Shown in pieces: positions 1 to 8,735 of a stretch of 64,000 bases of DNA. The position numbers and the translations under genes are program-made. A model generated the notes under the pieces. The model saw only the letters and a list, made by a program, of their open reading frames with translations, was not told the DNA's origin and did no database searches. Each line of letters opens with the position of its first letter. Position 1 is the first letter of the stretch. Source of the stretch: Paenibacillus sacheonensis (GTDB lineage Bacteria; Bacillota; Bacilli; Paenibacillales; Paenibacillaceae); contig NZ_JAAAMU010000001.1 of NCBI RefSeq assembly GCF_009909195.1, forward strand, positions 372,001 through 436,000, in the 5' to 3' direction.

Positions 1-662
1 TCGTCAACGGAGGGGATGGAGAGCTTGAGCATGATTGACGTATCGGGATCAAGCAGGGCCAACTGTTCGGCGATTGCCGATTTCAGCAGGCTTTCGGCCG
101 CTTCCTTGTCGGCGATATGAATATCGACTTCGGGCTCGATGATCGGCACCAGCCCTGCCGCCGCGATCCGGCGCCCGAAGTCAAACTGCTGCCCGACGAC
201 TTTGCGGATGCCGTCCGGATTGGCCGCTTTGATGACGGAGCGCATCTTCGTCCCGAAGATACCGCGTTCGACCGCCCGCTTCAACAGGTCGTCCAGACCG
301 GGCATCGGTTTCATGAGCTGAACGCCGTCTTCAAGCTCGGCCAGCCCTTGGTCGACCTTCAGGAATGGAACGACGCCTCTGCGCTGCCATAGATAGTCGG
401 CCGTGAATTGCCCGTCGATGGTACGATCCATCGTGTTCTCGAACAAGATGGCTCCGAGAATGCGCTTCGAATCGAACGCCGGACTCTTGATGATCCGCGT
501 CCTCATCGCATGCACCATGGCATACATCTCATCCTCGCCGGCGTAACTCGACTCCTTGACGCCATATTGCAGCAGCGCTTTCGGCGTGCTGCCGCCGCTT
601 TGGTCCAATGCCGCGATAAAGCCTTTCCCCGTACGAATCCGTTCCTTCTGCTCCGTATTCAT
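1..662 (-). CDS. fda: Class I fructose-bisphosphate aldolase (partial, 3' end outside window)
   Basis: This gene would cleave fructose 1,6-bisphosphate to dihydroxyacetone phosphate and glyceraldehyde 3-phosphate by a metal-free Schiff-base mechanism in the cytoplasm. Translating the minus strand from the ATG at 662 gives 220 codons without a stop before the window edge. It begins [20 protein letters not shown] and continues [10 protein letters not shown], the N-terminal signature of the roughly 296-residue bacterial class I aldolases. IIEPEVDI (residues 174-181) and MLKLSIP (211-217) follow; Lys213 sits where the family has its Schiff-base lysine. A GGAAGGAG ribosome site lies just upstream. 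The C-terminal quarter is missing only because the window starts here. Confidence 0.93.
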   Translation of the reverse strand, partial: MNTEQKERIRTGKGFIAALDQSGGSTPKALLQYGVKESSYAGEDEMYAMVHAMRTRIIKSPAFDSKRILGAILFENTMDRTIDGQFTADYLWQRRGVVPFLKVDQGLAELEDGVQLMKPMPGLDDLLKRAVERGIFGTKMRSVIKAANPDGIRKVVGQQFDFGRRIAAAGLVPIIEPEVDIHIADKEAAESLLKSAIAEQLALLDPDTSIMLKLSIPSVD

Positions 663-797
663 GAACTTGTCTCCTTCCCCGTAATGAACCGAAATTAGTC
701 GTGAGTCGGATATAGTATAACATGGGGAACAGCGGCTATTCACGTCAGGTGCGCAGCTAGTGTAGTACGATGGTTTTTTGCCGAGCCTGTCCATAAT

Positions 798-830
798 CTT
801 GTTCATATTCCTTGTTCATATTCCGTTCAT
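798..830. repeat. 13-bp tandem repeat upstream of the ABC exporter
   Basis: CTTGTTCATATTC occurs twice head to tail (798-810 and 811-823), followed by a partial third copy (CGTTCAT, 824-830). The hexamer GTTCAT is therefore repeated three times about 50-80 bases before the GTG start of the exporter ATPase. Iterated sites next to a drug exporter often bind a regulator, but no regulator gene adjoins it; that role is inference. Confidence 0.5.
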
Positions 831-880
831 AGAGCTGCGATACCATTCGAATAGTTGATAGCGAACGAGGGGGAAATGCA

Positions 881-1912
881 GTGGAACAAGGATATAAGAA
901 GACGATAGATCCGGGAAACAGCGACTGGGCGGTCGAAGCGCGCGGCCTGGTCAAAGCCTTCGGCAGCAACCGCGCCGTGGATGGCGTGGACTTGAACGTG
1001 CGTACGGGTTCGATCTATGGCGTACTGGGACCGAACGGAGCGGGCAAGACGACGACGATCCGCATGCTGGCGACCTTGCTCCGGCCCGATGAGGGCTCGG
1101 CGCGCATCTTCGGCCACGACGTGGCGAAGGAGTCGCACGTCGTCCGACAGCTGATCGGCGTGACCGGCCAATACGCATCGGTCGACGAGTCGCTAAGCGC
1201 GACGGAGAATTTGATTATTTTCTCCCGTCTGCTGGGTCTGGGCCGTGCGGAAGCGCGGAAGAAAGCAGCGGACCTGCTGGAGGAATTCGGTTTGACGGAA
1301 GCGGCCAAGCGCCCGCTTAAGAACTTCTCCGGCGGCATGCGCCGCAGGCTGGATCTCGCGGCGAGCCTGATCGCGCAGCCGCCGCTCATCTTCCTGGACG
1401 AACCGACGACGGGGCTCGATCCGCGCACGCGTTCGCAAATGTGGGATACGATCCGCCGCTTGGTGAAGACGGGCTCCACCGTGTTATTGACCACGCAGTA
1501 TCTTGAAGAGGCCGACCAGCTGGCCGACCGGATCGCGGTTATCGATCGCGGCCATGTCGTTGCCGAAGGCACCGTGGATGAGCTGAAAACATCGGTCGGG
1601 ACTTCGTCGCTTCAATTGTGGGTGCAGGAACGCGGCGATATCGACTCGGCTCGCCGAATCGTGGAACGGGTGCTCGAGGTTCCGTCCGCGGTATCGCCCG
1701 AAGCCGGCAAGATCACGGCGCCGATGGCGAATGCCGACCGCGTGACGGACCTGCTTATCGCGCTTCGCGCGGAGGGCATCCAATTGTCCGAGGTGAGCGT
1801 GCAGAAGCCGACGCTCGACGAAGTATTTCTGACCATTACCGGCCATGGCGTAGAGGAAGACAAGGAACGCGCCGCCGATGAGCCGAGCGCGACGAAGGAG
1901 GCAAGAGCATGA
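881..1912 (+). CDS. ABC exporter ATP-binding protein, DrrA (daunorubicin resistance) family
   Basis: This is the nucleotide-binding subunit of a two-gene ABC exporter. Its 343 residues show Walker A GPNGAGKT (50-57), signature FSGGM (149-153) and Walker B LIFLDEP (169-175). The switch segment reads TTQYLEEAD, with Gln where most ABC ATPases have His, as is usual in the DrrA branch. The long C-terminal domain ending KPTLDEVFLTITG is also typical of DrrA. The start is GTG at 881 after GAACGAGGGGG. Its stop overlaps the permease ATG by four bases (ATGA), so the two are translationally coupled. The substrate cannot be read from the sequence; drugs, lipids or peptides are possible. Confidence 0.92.
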   Translation: MEQGYKKTIDPGNSDWAVEARGLVKAFGSNRAVDGVDLNVRTGSIYGVLGPNGAGKTTTIRMLATLLRPDEGSARIFGHDVAKESHVVRQLIGVTGQYASVDESLSATENLIIFSRLLGLGRAEARKKAADLLEEFGLTEAAKRPLKNFSGGMRRRLDLAASLIAQPPLIFLDEPTTGLDPRTRSQMWDTIRRLVKTGSTVLLTTQYLEEADQLADRIAVIDRGHVVAEGTVDELKTSVGTSSLQLWVQERGDIDSARRIVERVLEVPSAVSPEAGKITAPMANADRVTDLLIALRAEGIQLSEVSVQKPTLDEVFLTITGHGVEEDKERAADEPSATKEARA

Positions 1913-2724
1913 GAAGCACGACCATTCAACCGGGAATCGAGCGCAAGCTCAAGAACCATACGAGCTTCGGCCAGACGGTGCGCCATTCCTTGACGATGGC
2001 CTATCGCGGCTTGCTGAAGATTCGGCGCACGCCCGAGCAGCTGTTCGACGTAACGCTTCAGCCCATTATCTTTACCTTGATGTTTACGTACATCTTCGGC
2101 GGCGCCATCTCCGGCGATGTCGCAAGCTACCTGCCGATCATCATTCCCGGCATTCTCGTGCAGACCGTCATTACGACCTCGATCGTCACGGGCGTTCAAT
2201 TGCGCGAGGATATGGACAAAGGGGTCTTCGACCGATTCAAGTCGCTGCCGATCGCGCGGATCGCGCCGCTGGCGGGAGCTCTCCTGGCGGATACGATCCG
2301 TTATACCATCGCGACGGTGCTTACCTTCTCCATGGGGTACATTATGGGGTTCCGGCCCGAGGGCGGACTGGAGCATGTCGCGCTCGCCGCGCTGCTCGTA
2401 ATCTTCTGCTCCTGGGCCATGAGCTGGATCTTCGCCTTCTTCGGCGTCATCGCCCGGACCGCTTCCAGCGTACAGGGCATATCGATGCTCGTGTTATTCC
2501 CGCTCACGTTCCTGTCCAACACGTTCGTGCCGGTGGATACGATGCCGGACTGGCTGCAGTGGTTCGTCAACGTCAATCCGGTGTCGCACCTGGTCTCGGC
2601 CGTTCGGGATTTGACCAATGCCGGCACCATCGGATGGAATTTCGCGATCTCGCTTATCGCCGCTTGCGCCATCGTCGCGGTCTTCGCGCCGATCACGGTA
2701 CGCGCTTATATGCGCCGGACGTAA
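1909..2724 (+). CDS. ABC-2 type permease, DrrB family
   Basis: This is the membrane partner of the preceding ATPase. The 271-residue protein has a polar N-terminus (about 1-45) and then about six hydrophobic segments. The motif KGVFDRFKSLPIAR after the second segment and the late MLVLFPLTFLSNTFVP with VNPVSHLVSAVRDL are characteristic of ABC-2/DrrB exporters. Its start overlaps the ATPase stop (ATGA), and a strong terminator follows the stop codon, so the pair forms a closed two-gene operon. Confidence 0.9.
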   Translation: MRSTTIQPGIERKLKNHTSFGQTVRHSLTMAYRGLLKIRRTPEQLFDVTLQPIIFTLMFTYIFGGAISGDVASYLPIIIPGILVQTVITTSIVTGVQLREDMDKGVFDRFKSLPIARIAPLAGALLADTIRYTIATVLTFSMGYIMGFRPEGGLEHVALAALLVIFCSWAMSWIFAFFGVIARTASSVQGISMLVLFPLTFLSNTFVPVDTMPDWLQWFVNVNPVSHLVSAVRDLTNAGTIGWNFAISLIAACAIVAVFAPITVRAYMRRT

Positions 2725-2746
2725 GCAAGGCTGCAACGACGACAGT

Positions 2747-2792
2747 AAAGGTATGTATCGTAAGCCTAGGGCTTGCGATGCATGCCTTTTTT
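2747..2792 (+). terminator. Rho-independent terminator after the DrrAB-like operon
   Basis: A long stem with G-T wobbles starts AAGGTATGTATCG, turns at TAG and returns as CGATGCATGCC, followed by TTTTTT. It lies right after the permease stop and touches the stop codon of the convergent AraC gene. Confidence 0.8.
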
Positions 2793-3663
2793 AACGTGAT
2801 GCGGGAGAAGGATGCCGATAAGCCGCGGGAGTAACGCCGACGATGCGCTTGAACACGCGGTGAAAATGAGGCATGCTCTCGAAGCCGCAGCGGGCGGCGA
2901 TCGCCGAGACGCTGTCCGTCGACTCCAGCAGCAATTCCTTGGCGAGTATGATTCGTTTCAGCGCGACGAACTTGGTGACGTTCATGCCCGTCAGCTGCTT
3001 GAATACGCGGCTGAAATGCGCCGGACTTACGGCGGCCTGCCGGCACAACGCGCCAAGGCCGATCTCTTCGGTGAAATGCCGGTCCACGTACAGCAGCATA
3101 TCCCTCATCCACAGCGGACCGGCGAAGGCGGAGGCGCCGCGATGCTTGGACGCTCCGCCGCGCTCCCGATGGACGGCCAGCAGCAGCAGCTGGGTTTCCG
3201 ATTGAATGGCATGACGGTAGCCAGGCGGCTGGGAGCTGTATTCGGCTTCGATACGCTGCAGCCCTGCTTCAAAGGCTTGACGAAGAGCGGGCGAACAGGC
3301 CAGCCTATAGTTCCGGCTGACGCGGCTTTGGTCGAAGCATTGCAGGTACGAGAAGGACTCGCCGAGCGACCGCTGCTCGACAAGCAGGGGGCCGAGGAAC
3401 AAGGCCGTGGAGGTAACGGGATCGTCTTTGTCCGGGAACGCCCGATGGATGGTGCTGCCGGGTATGATGAAGAGATCGCCTTCGCGCATATCCTCGATCG
3501 TCCGGTCGATAAAGAAAGCGCCCTTGCCGCGATGCACGTAGACGAGCTCGTACCATTCGTGCATATGATCGGGCAGCTCCAGCTGCGGCGTCTTCGTGTC
3601 CCGGTACGTCAGATCGAAAGGAAAATCGGGATGCGCGTCAAACTGTTTTCGAACCGGCTTCAT
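2791..3663 (-). CDS. AraC family transcriptional regulator with N-terminal cupin
   Basis: This is a DNA-binding regulator, probably sugar-responsive. The 290-residue protein has a cupin-like sensor (HMHEWYELVYVHRGKGAFFI and the metal-site-like IIPGSTIHR) and two helix-turn-helix motifs at the C-terminus (IGLGALCRQAAVSPAHFSRVFKQLTG, then VSAIAARCGFESMPHFHRVFKRIVGVTPAAYR). I place the start at the ATG at 3663 because AGAGGAG lies seven bases before it; an upstream in-frame start has no such site. It is divergent from the uronate/galactonate cluster with about 150 bases between, so control of that cluster is the natural inference. Confidence 0.88.
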   Translation of the reverse strand: MKPVRKQFDAHPDFPFDLTYRDTKTPQLELPDHMHEWYELVYVHRGKGAFFIDRTIEDMREGDLFIIPGSTIHRAFPDKDDPVTSTALFLGPLLVEQRSLGESFSYLQCFDQSRVSRNYRLACSPALRQAFEAGLQRIEAEYSSQPPGYRHAIQSETQLLLLAVHRERGGASKHRGASAFAGPLWMRDMLLYVDRHFTEEIGLGALCRQAAVSPAHFSRVFKQLTGMNVTKFVALKRIILAKELLLESTDSVSAIAARCGFESMPHFHRVFKRIVGVTPAAYRHPSPASR

Positions 3664-3816
3664 GGCTGCGACTCCTCTGCGAGGTAAACTTACCCTCAAG
3701 ATATCAAAAAAGAGTATAAAAACGCAATATTTTGGTCTTTTAGGAATGGAATGCTCTGATAAAGTAGGAGATAGATAACGTGGCAGACATAATGTGAACT
3801 GAAGGAGTGTTGGCTG

Positions 3817-5295
3817 GTGAGGCAGCTCGATCGCAGTCTATTGAACGATTCGCAGCGACAGGCGCTTGACGCCGCGCAGGAAAGCCCGGTTACCGTGCTG
3901 CAAGTCGGAGAAGGCAACTTCCTCCGCGGTTTCTTCGATTGGATGATTCATCGCTGCCGAGAGCAAGGCTTGTTCGGCGGCAGCATCGCATTAACGCAGC
4001 CAAGACCGCAGGGCCAAGCGAAGATCGAGAAGCTAGCCGCGCAGGACGGACTGTATACGTTGGTGACGCGTGGCTTGGAGTCCGGCGAGCAGGTGGAGCG
4101 AAAGGAGACCGTCTCCGTATTCTCCGCGGTATTCGACCCCTACGGCGACTGGCAGCGGCTCATCGCGCTGGCGGAGAGCCCGTCGCTCCGGTTCGTCGTC
4201 TCGAATACGACCGAGGCGGGGCTTGTTTACAAGCCCGAGCCGCTGAACGAAGGCGAGCCGATTCAATCGTTTCCGGGCAAAATCGCCTGGCTGCTCTACC
4301 GCAGATATGCGGCTCTGGGCGGAGCGAAAGCGAGCGGGCTGATCTTCCTCCCATGCGAGCTGCTGGAGCGCAACGGCGACGAGCTGAAGCGATGCGTACT
4401 CCAATATTGCGAGCAATGGTCGCTGCCCGAGGCGTTCAAGCATTGGGTGCTGACGAGCAATCGATTCTTGAATTCGCTGGTCGACCGCATCGTGACGGGC
4501 TACCCGGAGGATCAGGCGGAAAGCTGGTTCGCCGGCTGGGGTTATCGGGATGCGATGTTGAACACCGCAGAGCCGTATCACTTCTGGGCGATCGAAGCCG
4601 AGCCGGAGCTTGACGAGGAATTGCCGCTGCGGCGGGCGGGCTTGAACGTGCAGTGGGTCGACGACCTTGGGCCGTACCAGCTGCGGAAGGTTCGCATATT
4701 GAACGGCGCCCATACGCTGATGGCGCCGCTCGCCTTGCTGCACGGCTTCCGGATCGTGCGGGAGACGATGGAAAATCCGCGCTTCGGCCGTTTCGTCAGG
4801 GACGCGGTGGAGCAGGATATCGTACCTGTCGTTCCTTTGGCGGCAGAAGAATTGACGGCGTTCGCGGCATCGGTGTACGAGCGCTTCCTGAATCCGTTCA
4901 TCGACCATCGCCTGGCGGACATCGCGATGAACAGCTTGAGCAAGTTCAAGGCGCGGCTGCTGCCGACCATGTCGGCTTACGTCGACCGCGGGGATGACGT
5001 ACCGTACCGGCTCGTCCAAGCGTTCGCGGGCTTGCTGCGTTATTGCAAGGTCGTACGGGAAGGGGACGCGTTCATGGGGCGGACATTGGCAGGTGCCGCC
5101 TACGAGGTTCGGGACGATGCGGCATCGCTTGCGGCCATCGCGCAGGCGTGGTCAGCGGAGCAGCCAGTCGAAGAGACTGCGGCAGCCCTGCTCGCTTTAA
5201 CGGATGTCTGGGGCAAGGATTTGTCCGCGGTTACCGGGCTTGCAAAGCAGGTCGCGGCCAGTCTGTCGGAGCTGGAGGCTGGCGCCGTTGGCTAG
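3817..5295 (+). CDS. uxaB: Tagaturonate reductase (altronate oxidoreductase) UxaB
   Basis: UxaB interconverts D-tagaturonate and D-altronate with NAD(H) in the cytoplasm. The 492-residue length fits the family (E. coli about 483). Visible features are the N-terminal VLQVGEGNFLRGFFDWMI, the mid-protein TSNRFLNSLVDRIVTGYP and the polyol-dehydrogenase active-site segment RKVRILNGAH with its Lys, Asn and His. The start is GTG at 3817 behind GAAGGAG. It is the first gene of a cluster with L-galactose and L-galactonate dehydrogenase homologues, which would deliver tagaturonate as substrate. The reading frame stays open for 38 codons past the TAG stop (see the next entry). Confidence 0.92.
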   Translation: MRQLDRSLLNDSQRQALDAAQESPVTVLQVGEGNFLRGFFDWMIHRCREQGLFGGSIALTQPRPQGQAKIEKLAAQDGLYTLVTRGLESGEQVERKETVSVFSAVFDPYGDWQRLIALAESPSLRFVVSNTTEAGLVYKPEPLNEGEPIQSFPGKIAWLLYRRYAALGGAKASGLIFLPCELLERNGDELKRCVLQYCEQWSLPEAFKHWVLTSNRFLNSLVDRIVTGYPEDQAESWFAGWGYRDAMLNTAEPYHFWAIEAEPELDEELPLRRAGLNVQWVDDLGPYQLRKVRILNGAHTLMAPLALLHGFRIVRETMENPRFGRFVRDAVEQDIVPVVPLAAEELTAFAASVYERFLNPFIDHRLADIAMNSLSKFKARLLPTMSAYVDRGDDVPYRLVQAFAGLLRYCKVVREGDAFMGRTLAGAAYEVRDDAASLAAIAQAWSAEQPVEETAAALLALTDVWGKDLSAVTGLAKQVAASLSELEAGAVG

Positions 5296-5301
5296 CTGGG
5301 T

Positions 5302-5415
5302 TCCCTTGCACGGAACGGTCACGCGGCGATCGCGCCGCAGCCGATTGCTGCAGGAGAAAAGCTTGAGGGCGGAATGGAGCTGCTGCTTCCGCGAGATCGC
5401 GATTTTTAAGGACGG
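5302..5415 (+). pseudogene. Possible remnant of an altronate dehydratase (UxaA) N-terminus
   Basis: Between uxaB and the next gene, one frame reads NGHAAIAPQPIAAGEKLEGG followed by MELLLPRDRDF and a stop. A second frame begins VPLHG just before it, and ends FREIAIFKD. Together they resemble, from memory, the start of UxaA SAF domains (a V-x-LH start, then AVAL-x-PLAAGE, then a valine/leucine-rich strand), split by small indels. UxaA would be the expected next enzyme after UxaB. The stretch is short and I could not align it, so this is a tentative reading; it may be non-coding. Confidence 0.3.
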
Positions 5416-5429
5416 GGAGATGTTGCAGC

Positions 5430-6377
5430 ATGCGATACCGTAAATTAGGCAATACCGGACTGGACGTTTCCGTACTCAGCTTCGGCGCATCTTCGCTCGG
5501 ATCGGTATTTCGGGACACGAACGAAGCCCAAGCGATTCGTACGGTGCACGAAGCGATCGACGCGGGGATCAATTACATCGACGTTTCTCCCTACTATGGC
5601 TTGACCAAAGCAGAGACGGTGCTGGGCAAGGCTATTCGGGAAATCCCTAGAGACCGCTTCCTGCTGTCCACCAAAGCGGGGCGGTACGGCATGAACGAAT
5701 TCGATTTTTCGCGTAAACGGATTCACTCGAGCTTGGAGGAGAGCTTGCGGCGTTTGCATACGGACCATGTCGACATCCTCTTCCTGCACGATATCGAGTT
5801 CGCTCCGGCATCCGTCATTCTTGAAGAAGCCATTCCGGCGCTCCGGGAGCTGAAGGCGGCCGGCAAGATTCGGTTCGCGGGCATATGCGGCTTGCCGCTG
5901 AAGCTGTTCGAAACCCTGCTTCCCAGGGCGGAGGTGGATGCCATCATTTCGTATTGTCATTTCGCGTTGAACGATACGTCATTAGCAAGCCTGCTGCCTC
6001 TCCTGGAAGCGCGCGGCGTCGGTCTCGTCAATGCCTCGCCGCTCTCCATGGGCTTGCTCGGCACGCGCGGGGCGCCGGACTGGCACCCGGCAAGTCCGGG
6101 GCTGAAGGCAGCCTGCCTGAAGGCGGCGGAGTATTGCGAATCGCAAGGAGCGGATATCGCCAAGCTGGCCGTTCAATTCTCGACGCGCAACGAACGAATA
6201 CCGACGACGCTGGTGAGCACGGCTAACCCGGCGAACATTCGCAACAATGCCGCATGGACGGACTAACCGATCGACGAAGAACTGCTGGCGAATGTGCTCG
6301 GCATCCTTGCGCCCGTTCATAACGAGACGTGGATCAGCGGCCGCTCCGAATATAACGAGCAGATAGGAGAGAAGTGA
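5430..6377 (+). pseudogene. L-galactose dehydrogenase-like aldo/keto reductase, interrupted by an in-frame TAA
   Basis: Intact members oxidise L-galactose (or L-fucose) to its lactone with NAD(P)+. The first 278 codons start MRYRKLGNTGLDVSVLSFGA, then SSLGSVF, and carry the aldo/keto reductase tetrad: Asp and Tyr in DVSPYYG, Lys in STKAGRYG, His in FLHDIEF. LGNTGLxVS, GASxLGSVF, SYCHxxxND and WHPASPxLK match what I know of plant-type L-galactose dehydrogenases. The ORF stops at TAA (6264-6266), but the same frame continues PIDEELLANVLGILAPVHNE TWISGR to a TGA at 6375-6377, matching the family C-terminus. GAA to TAA would explain it. The missing 36 residues include the C-terminal substrate loop, so activity is doubtful. 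Confidence 0.8.
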
Positions 6378-6379
6378 TC

Positions 6380-7396
6380 ATGAAAGGAATCGTTTGCGCG
6401 GAGGCTGACAGGTTGGAGTGGGTCGATCATCTCCCTGAGCCGGTGCTGGCTCCCGGACATGCCATCGTGACGATTAAGCGCGTCGGCATATGCGGCACGG
6501 ATCTGCATGCATACAAGGGCAATCAGCCGTTCTTCTCGTACCCCCGGATACTGGGCCACGAGCTCGCTGGCGTCATCGAGGCGGTCAACGAGAATGAAGC
6601 GGGCTTCGAAGCCGGGGACCAGGTCAGCATTATCCCCTATATGCACTGCGGGGCTTGCATCGCCTGCCGCGGCGGCAAGACGAATTGCTGCACCGACATG
6701 CGGGTGCTGGGCGTTCATATCGACGGCGGCATGCGGGAACGAATTACGGTACCGGTCGAGCGCTTGATCGGGACCAAAGGACTTACGCTGGATCAGACCG
6801 CGGTGCTGGAGCCGCTCGCGATCGGGGCGCATGCCGTGCGTCGTTCCGGACTGGCGGCGGGCGAGACGGCGCTCGTCATCGGCGGCGGGCCGATCGGCCT
6901 CGGAGTCATGGCGATCGCCAAGCATGCCGGGGCGAAGGTCATCGCCATGGACGTGAACGAAGAACGGCTGGCGTTCTGCGGGCAATGGGCGAAGGCGGAT
7001 GCGGTCGTTCATGCGCTGCAGGAGCCTCTGGACGCGATATTGGCGGCCAACGGCGGCGAGCTGCCTGCGATCGTGTTCGATGCTACGGGAAACGCCAAAT
7101 CGATGAACGGCGCATTCCAGTATGCATCGCATGGCGGACGGCTCGTGTTCGTAGGCTTGGTCAAAGCGGACATTACCTTCCATGATCCGGAGTTCCATAA
7201 GCGGGAGCTGACGCTGATGGCCAGCCGCAACGCGACCAGGGAAGATTTCGATACGGTAATGACGGCATTGGCGGCAGGGGCGGCGGACGTGAGCCGGTAC
7301 ATTACCCACCGGGTTCCGTTTGCCGGGATGATCGGACAGTTCGAGAGCTACCTGAAGCCGGAAACGAAGGTTATCAAGGCGATGATCGAGCTGTAA
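6380..7396 (+). CDS. Zinc-dependent alcohol dehydrogenase, probable L-galactonate 5-dehydrogenase
   Basis: This would oxidise L-galactonate at C5 to D-tagaturonate with NAD+. The 338-residue medium-chain dehydrogenase has the catalytic zinc segment VGICGTDLHAYKGNQPFFSY and GHE, the structural zinc cysteines in CGACIACRGGKTNCC, and the nucleotide loop VIGGGPIGLG. GNQPFFSYPRxLGHE, the GVHxDGG segment and the FxDPEFHKRELTLMASRNAT stretch match E. coli LgoD/YjjN closely, as I recall that protein. I chose ATG 6380 (AGGAGA eight bases upstream) over GTG 6374. The original stop of the preceding gene overlapped this region, so the genes form one operon. L-gulonate 5-dehydrogenase is the main alternative. 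Confidence 0.82.
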   Translation: MKGIVCAEADRLEWVDHLPEPVLAPGHAIVTIKRVGICGTDLHAYKGNQPFFSYPRILGHELAGVIEAVNENEAGFEAGDQVSIIPYMHCGACIACRGGKTNCCTDMRVLGVHIDGGMRERITVPVERLIGTKGLTLDQTAVLEPLAIGAHAVRRSGLAAGETALVIGGGPIGLGVMAIAKHAGAKVIAMDVNEERLAFCGQWAKADAVVHALQEPLDAILAANGGELPAIVFDATGNAKSMNGAFQYASHGGRLVFVGLVKADITFHDPEFHKRELTLMASRNATREDFDTVMTALAAGAADVSRYITHRVPFAGMIGQFESYLKPETKVIKAMIEL

Positions 7397-7549
7397 TCCG
7401 CATTGAAGCCGGCAGCGCGAGGTGCCTTTGGTCCTAGCCGGCTGCCAATTTCAGCTCCAATCACCCAGCTTTTAACAGCTTTTGTTAAAGATTTCATCAA
7501 TTTTTATTGAATTCTGTGAAAATGTTAATCCAAATGGCTAGAAAGGCTG

Positions 7550-7558
7550 TGCTATAAT
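7550..7558 (+). promoter_or_regulatory. Extended -10 promoter for the SleB-like gene
   Basis: TGCTATAAT is an extended -10 element (TG at 7550-7551, TATAAT at 7553-7558) about 60 bases before the ATG at 7621. No clear TTGACA lies 17 bases upstream, which extended -10 promoters tolerate. Confidence 0.55.
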
Positions 7559-7620
7559 TTTTCCCAGAAGACGAACGTTGGGAGCTTCATCCAACTCACT
7601 TGCTCAGCTGGGAGGTACGC

Positions 7621-8616
7621 ATGAACAGAGAAAGCAAGCTAGTTAGAAAGCCAATCATCGTAATCGTTATCGGATTGCTCCTGCTTTGCTTCGGACCGAT
7701 GTCCGTCGCATCCGCCGGCCAGGCCGTCAGCGTGCTGAATCCGACGATCCAAGTCAACGGAAAGACCGTAAAATTGAACAGCCGCGTTTTTAACGTCAAC
7801 GGCAGGATTTATGTTCCCGCTGCCCGGGTAGCCCAACTATTCGGCGCGAAGACGAGCTGGAACAACATGAATGAGGAATTAACCATACATACGGCTTTAA
7901 ACGATCAGATCGTGATCGGGAACGGCGTGCCGGTCGTGTATTTCAACGAAGGCCGTTATCGGATGGACGCGCGTCCTTTCTTAAAGGACGAGAGGCTGTA
8001 TCTGCCGCTTCGACTGGTGTCGGAGATCCTTCATGCTGATTTGAAAGTGAGCGCGGATGCGGATGTCATCAAGCTCACGACGGTTCAACCTGCGACGGTT
8101 GCGGCGGATAACGGCTTGGATGTCGTCGTGCAGTCGTACAGCGTCAGCAAGAAGGAGCTGTTGAATCGGAACGAGCTCGCGGGAACGGCCGAGGTCAAAC
8201 CCGGAACGAAGCTCAGGGTGATCGTCCCTTCTTTCTTGGATCAACCGGCCAAATCGTTCACGGATGCGGATTTGATGCTGCTCGCGAAGATTACGATGGT
8301 CGAGTCCGGATATGAACCTTATGCGGGACAGCTTGCGCTGGCGAACGTCATCTTGAACCGGGTGAAGGATCCGCGGTTTCCGGATACGATTCGGGACGTC
8401 ATCTATTCCGGCAGGCAGTTCCCGCCAGCCCATAACGGGCTGCTCGACAAGAGCAAACCGAATGCGACCTCGCTGCGTGCAGCCAAGGATGCCTTGAACG
8501 GCAAGAACAATATAGGGAATGCGTTGTACTTCTATAATCCCGGCATCTCCAAAGGCGCTTTCTGGTCCAGCTTGGATACCGTCGCAACGATCGGCCATCA
8601 TCGATTCGCCGCCTAG
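7621..8616 (+). CDS. Exported SleB-like cell wall hydrolase with stalk domain
   Basis: This is a probable peptidoglycan hydrolase acting outside the membrane or on spore cortex. The 331-residue protein has a signal or membrane segment (about residues 12-32), a copper amine oxidase N-terminal-like stalk domain (VNGKTVKLNSRVFNVNGRIY then LFGAKTSWN), a linker, and a C-terminal SleB/Hydrolase_2 domain. That domain begins LLAKITMVESGYEP, with the putative catalytic Glu, and contains GQLALANVILNRV and ALYFYNP. I chose ATG 7621 over TTG 7600 because GGGAGG lies six bases before it. It has its own promoter and terminator, so it is monocistronic. Germination or wall turnover are both possible roles. 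Confidence 0.85.
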   Translation: MNRESKLVRKPIIVIVIGLLLLCFGPMSVASAGQAVSVLNPTIQVNGKTVKLNSRVFNVNGRIYVPAARVAQLFGAKTSWNNMNEELTIHTALNDQIVIGNGVPVVYFNEGRYRMDARPFLKDERLYLPLRLVSEILHADLKVSADADVIKLTTVQPATVAADNGLDVVVQSYSVSKKELLNRNELAGTAEVKPGTKLRVIVPSFLDQPAKSFTDADLMLLAKITMVESGYEPYAGQLALANVILNRVKDPRFPDTIRDVIYSGRQFPPAHNGLLDKSKPNATSLRAAKDALNGKNNIGNALYFYNPGISKGAFWSSLDTVATIGHHRFAA

Positions 8617-8665
8617 CACGCTACTACAAGCTGCGTCTGCCGGCTGGACGCCGCAGAAGGAATAA

Positions 8666-8718
8666 AGCGAAAGGGGCAGTTCTTTAAGCTTATGGCTTAA
8701 GGGACTGCCCCTTTCGCT
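8666..8718 (+). terminator. Strong hairpin after the SleB-like gene
   Basis: The perfect 15-bp arms AGCGAAAGGGGCAGT and ACTGCCCCTTTCGCT enclose a second, wobble-paired inner stem (TCTTTAAGC with GCTTAAGGG). CTTTCGCT follows rather than a long U run, so it may act in either direction. Confidence 0.75.
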
Positions 8719-8735
8719 GTCTGGAATGAATTCAG

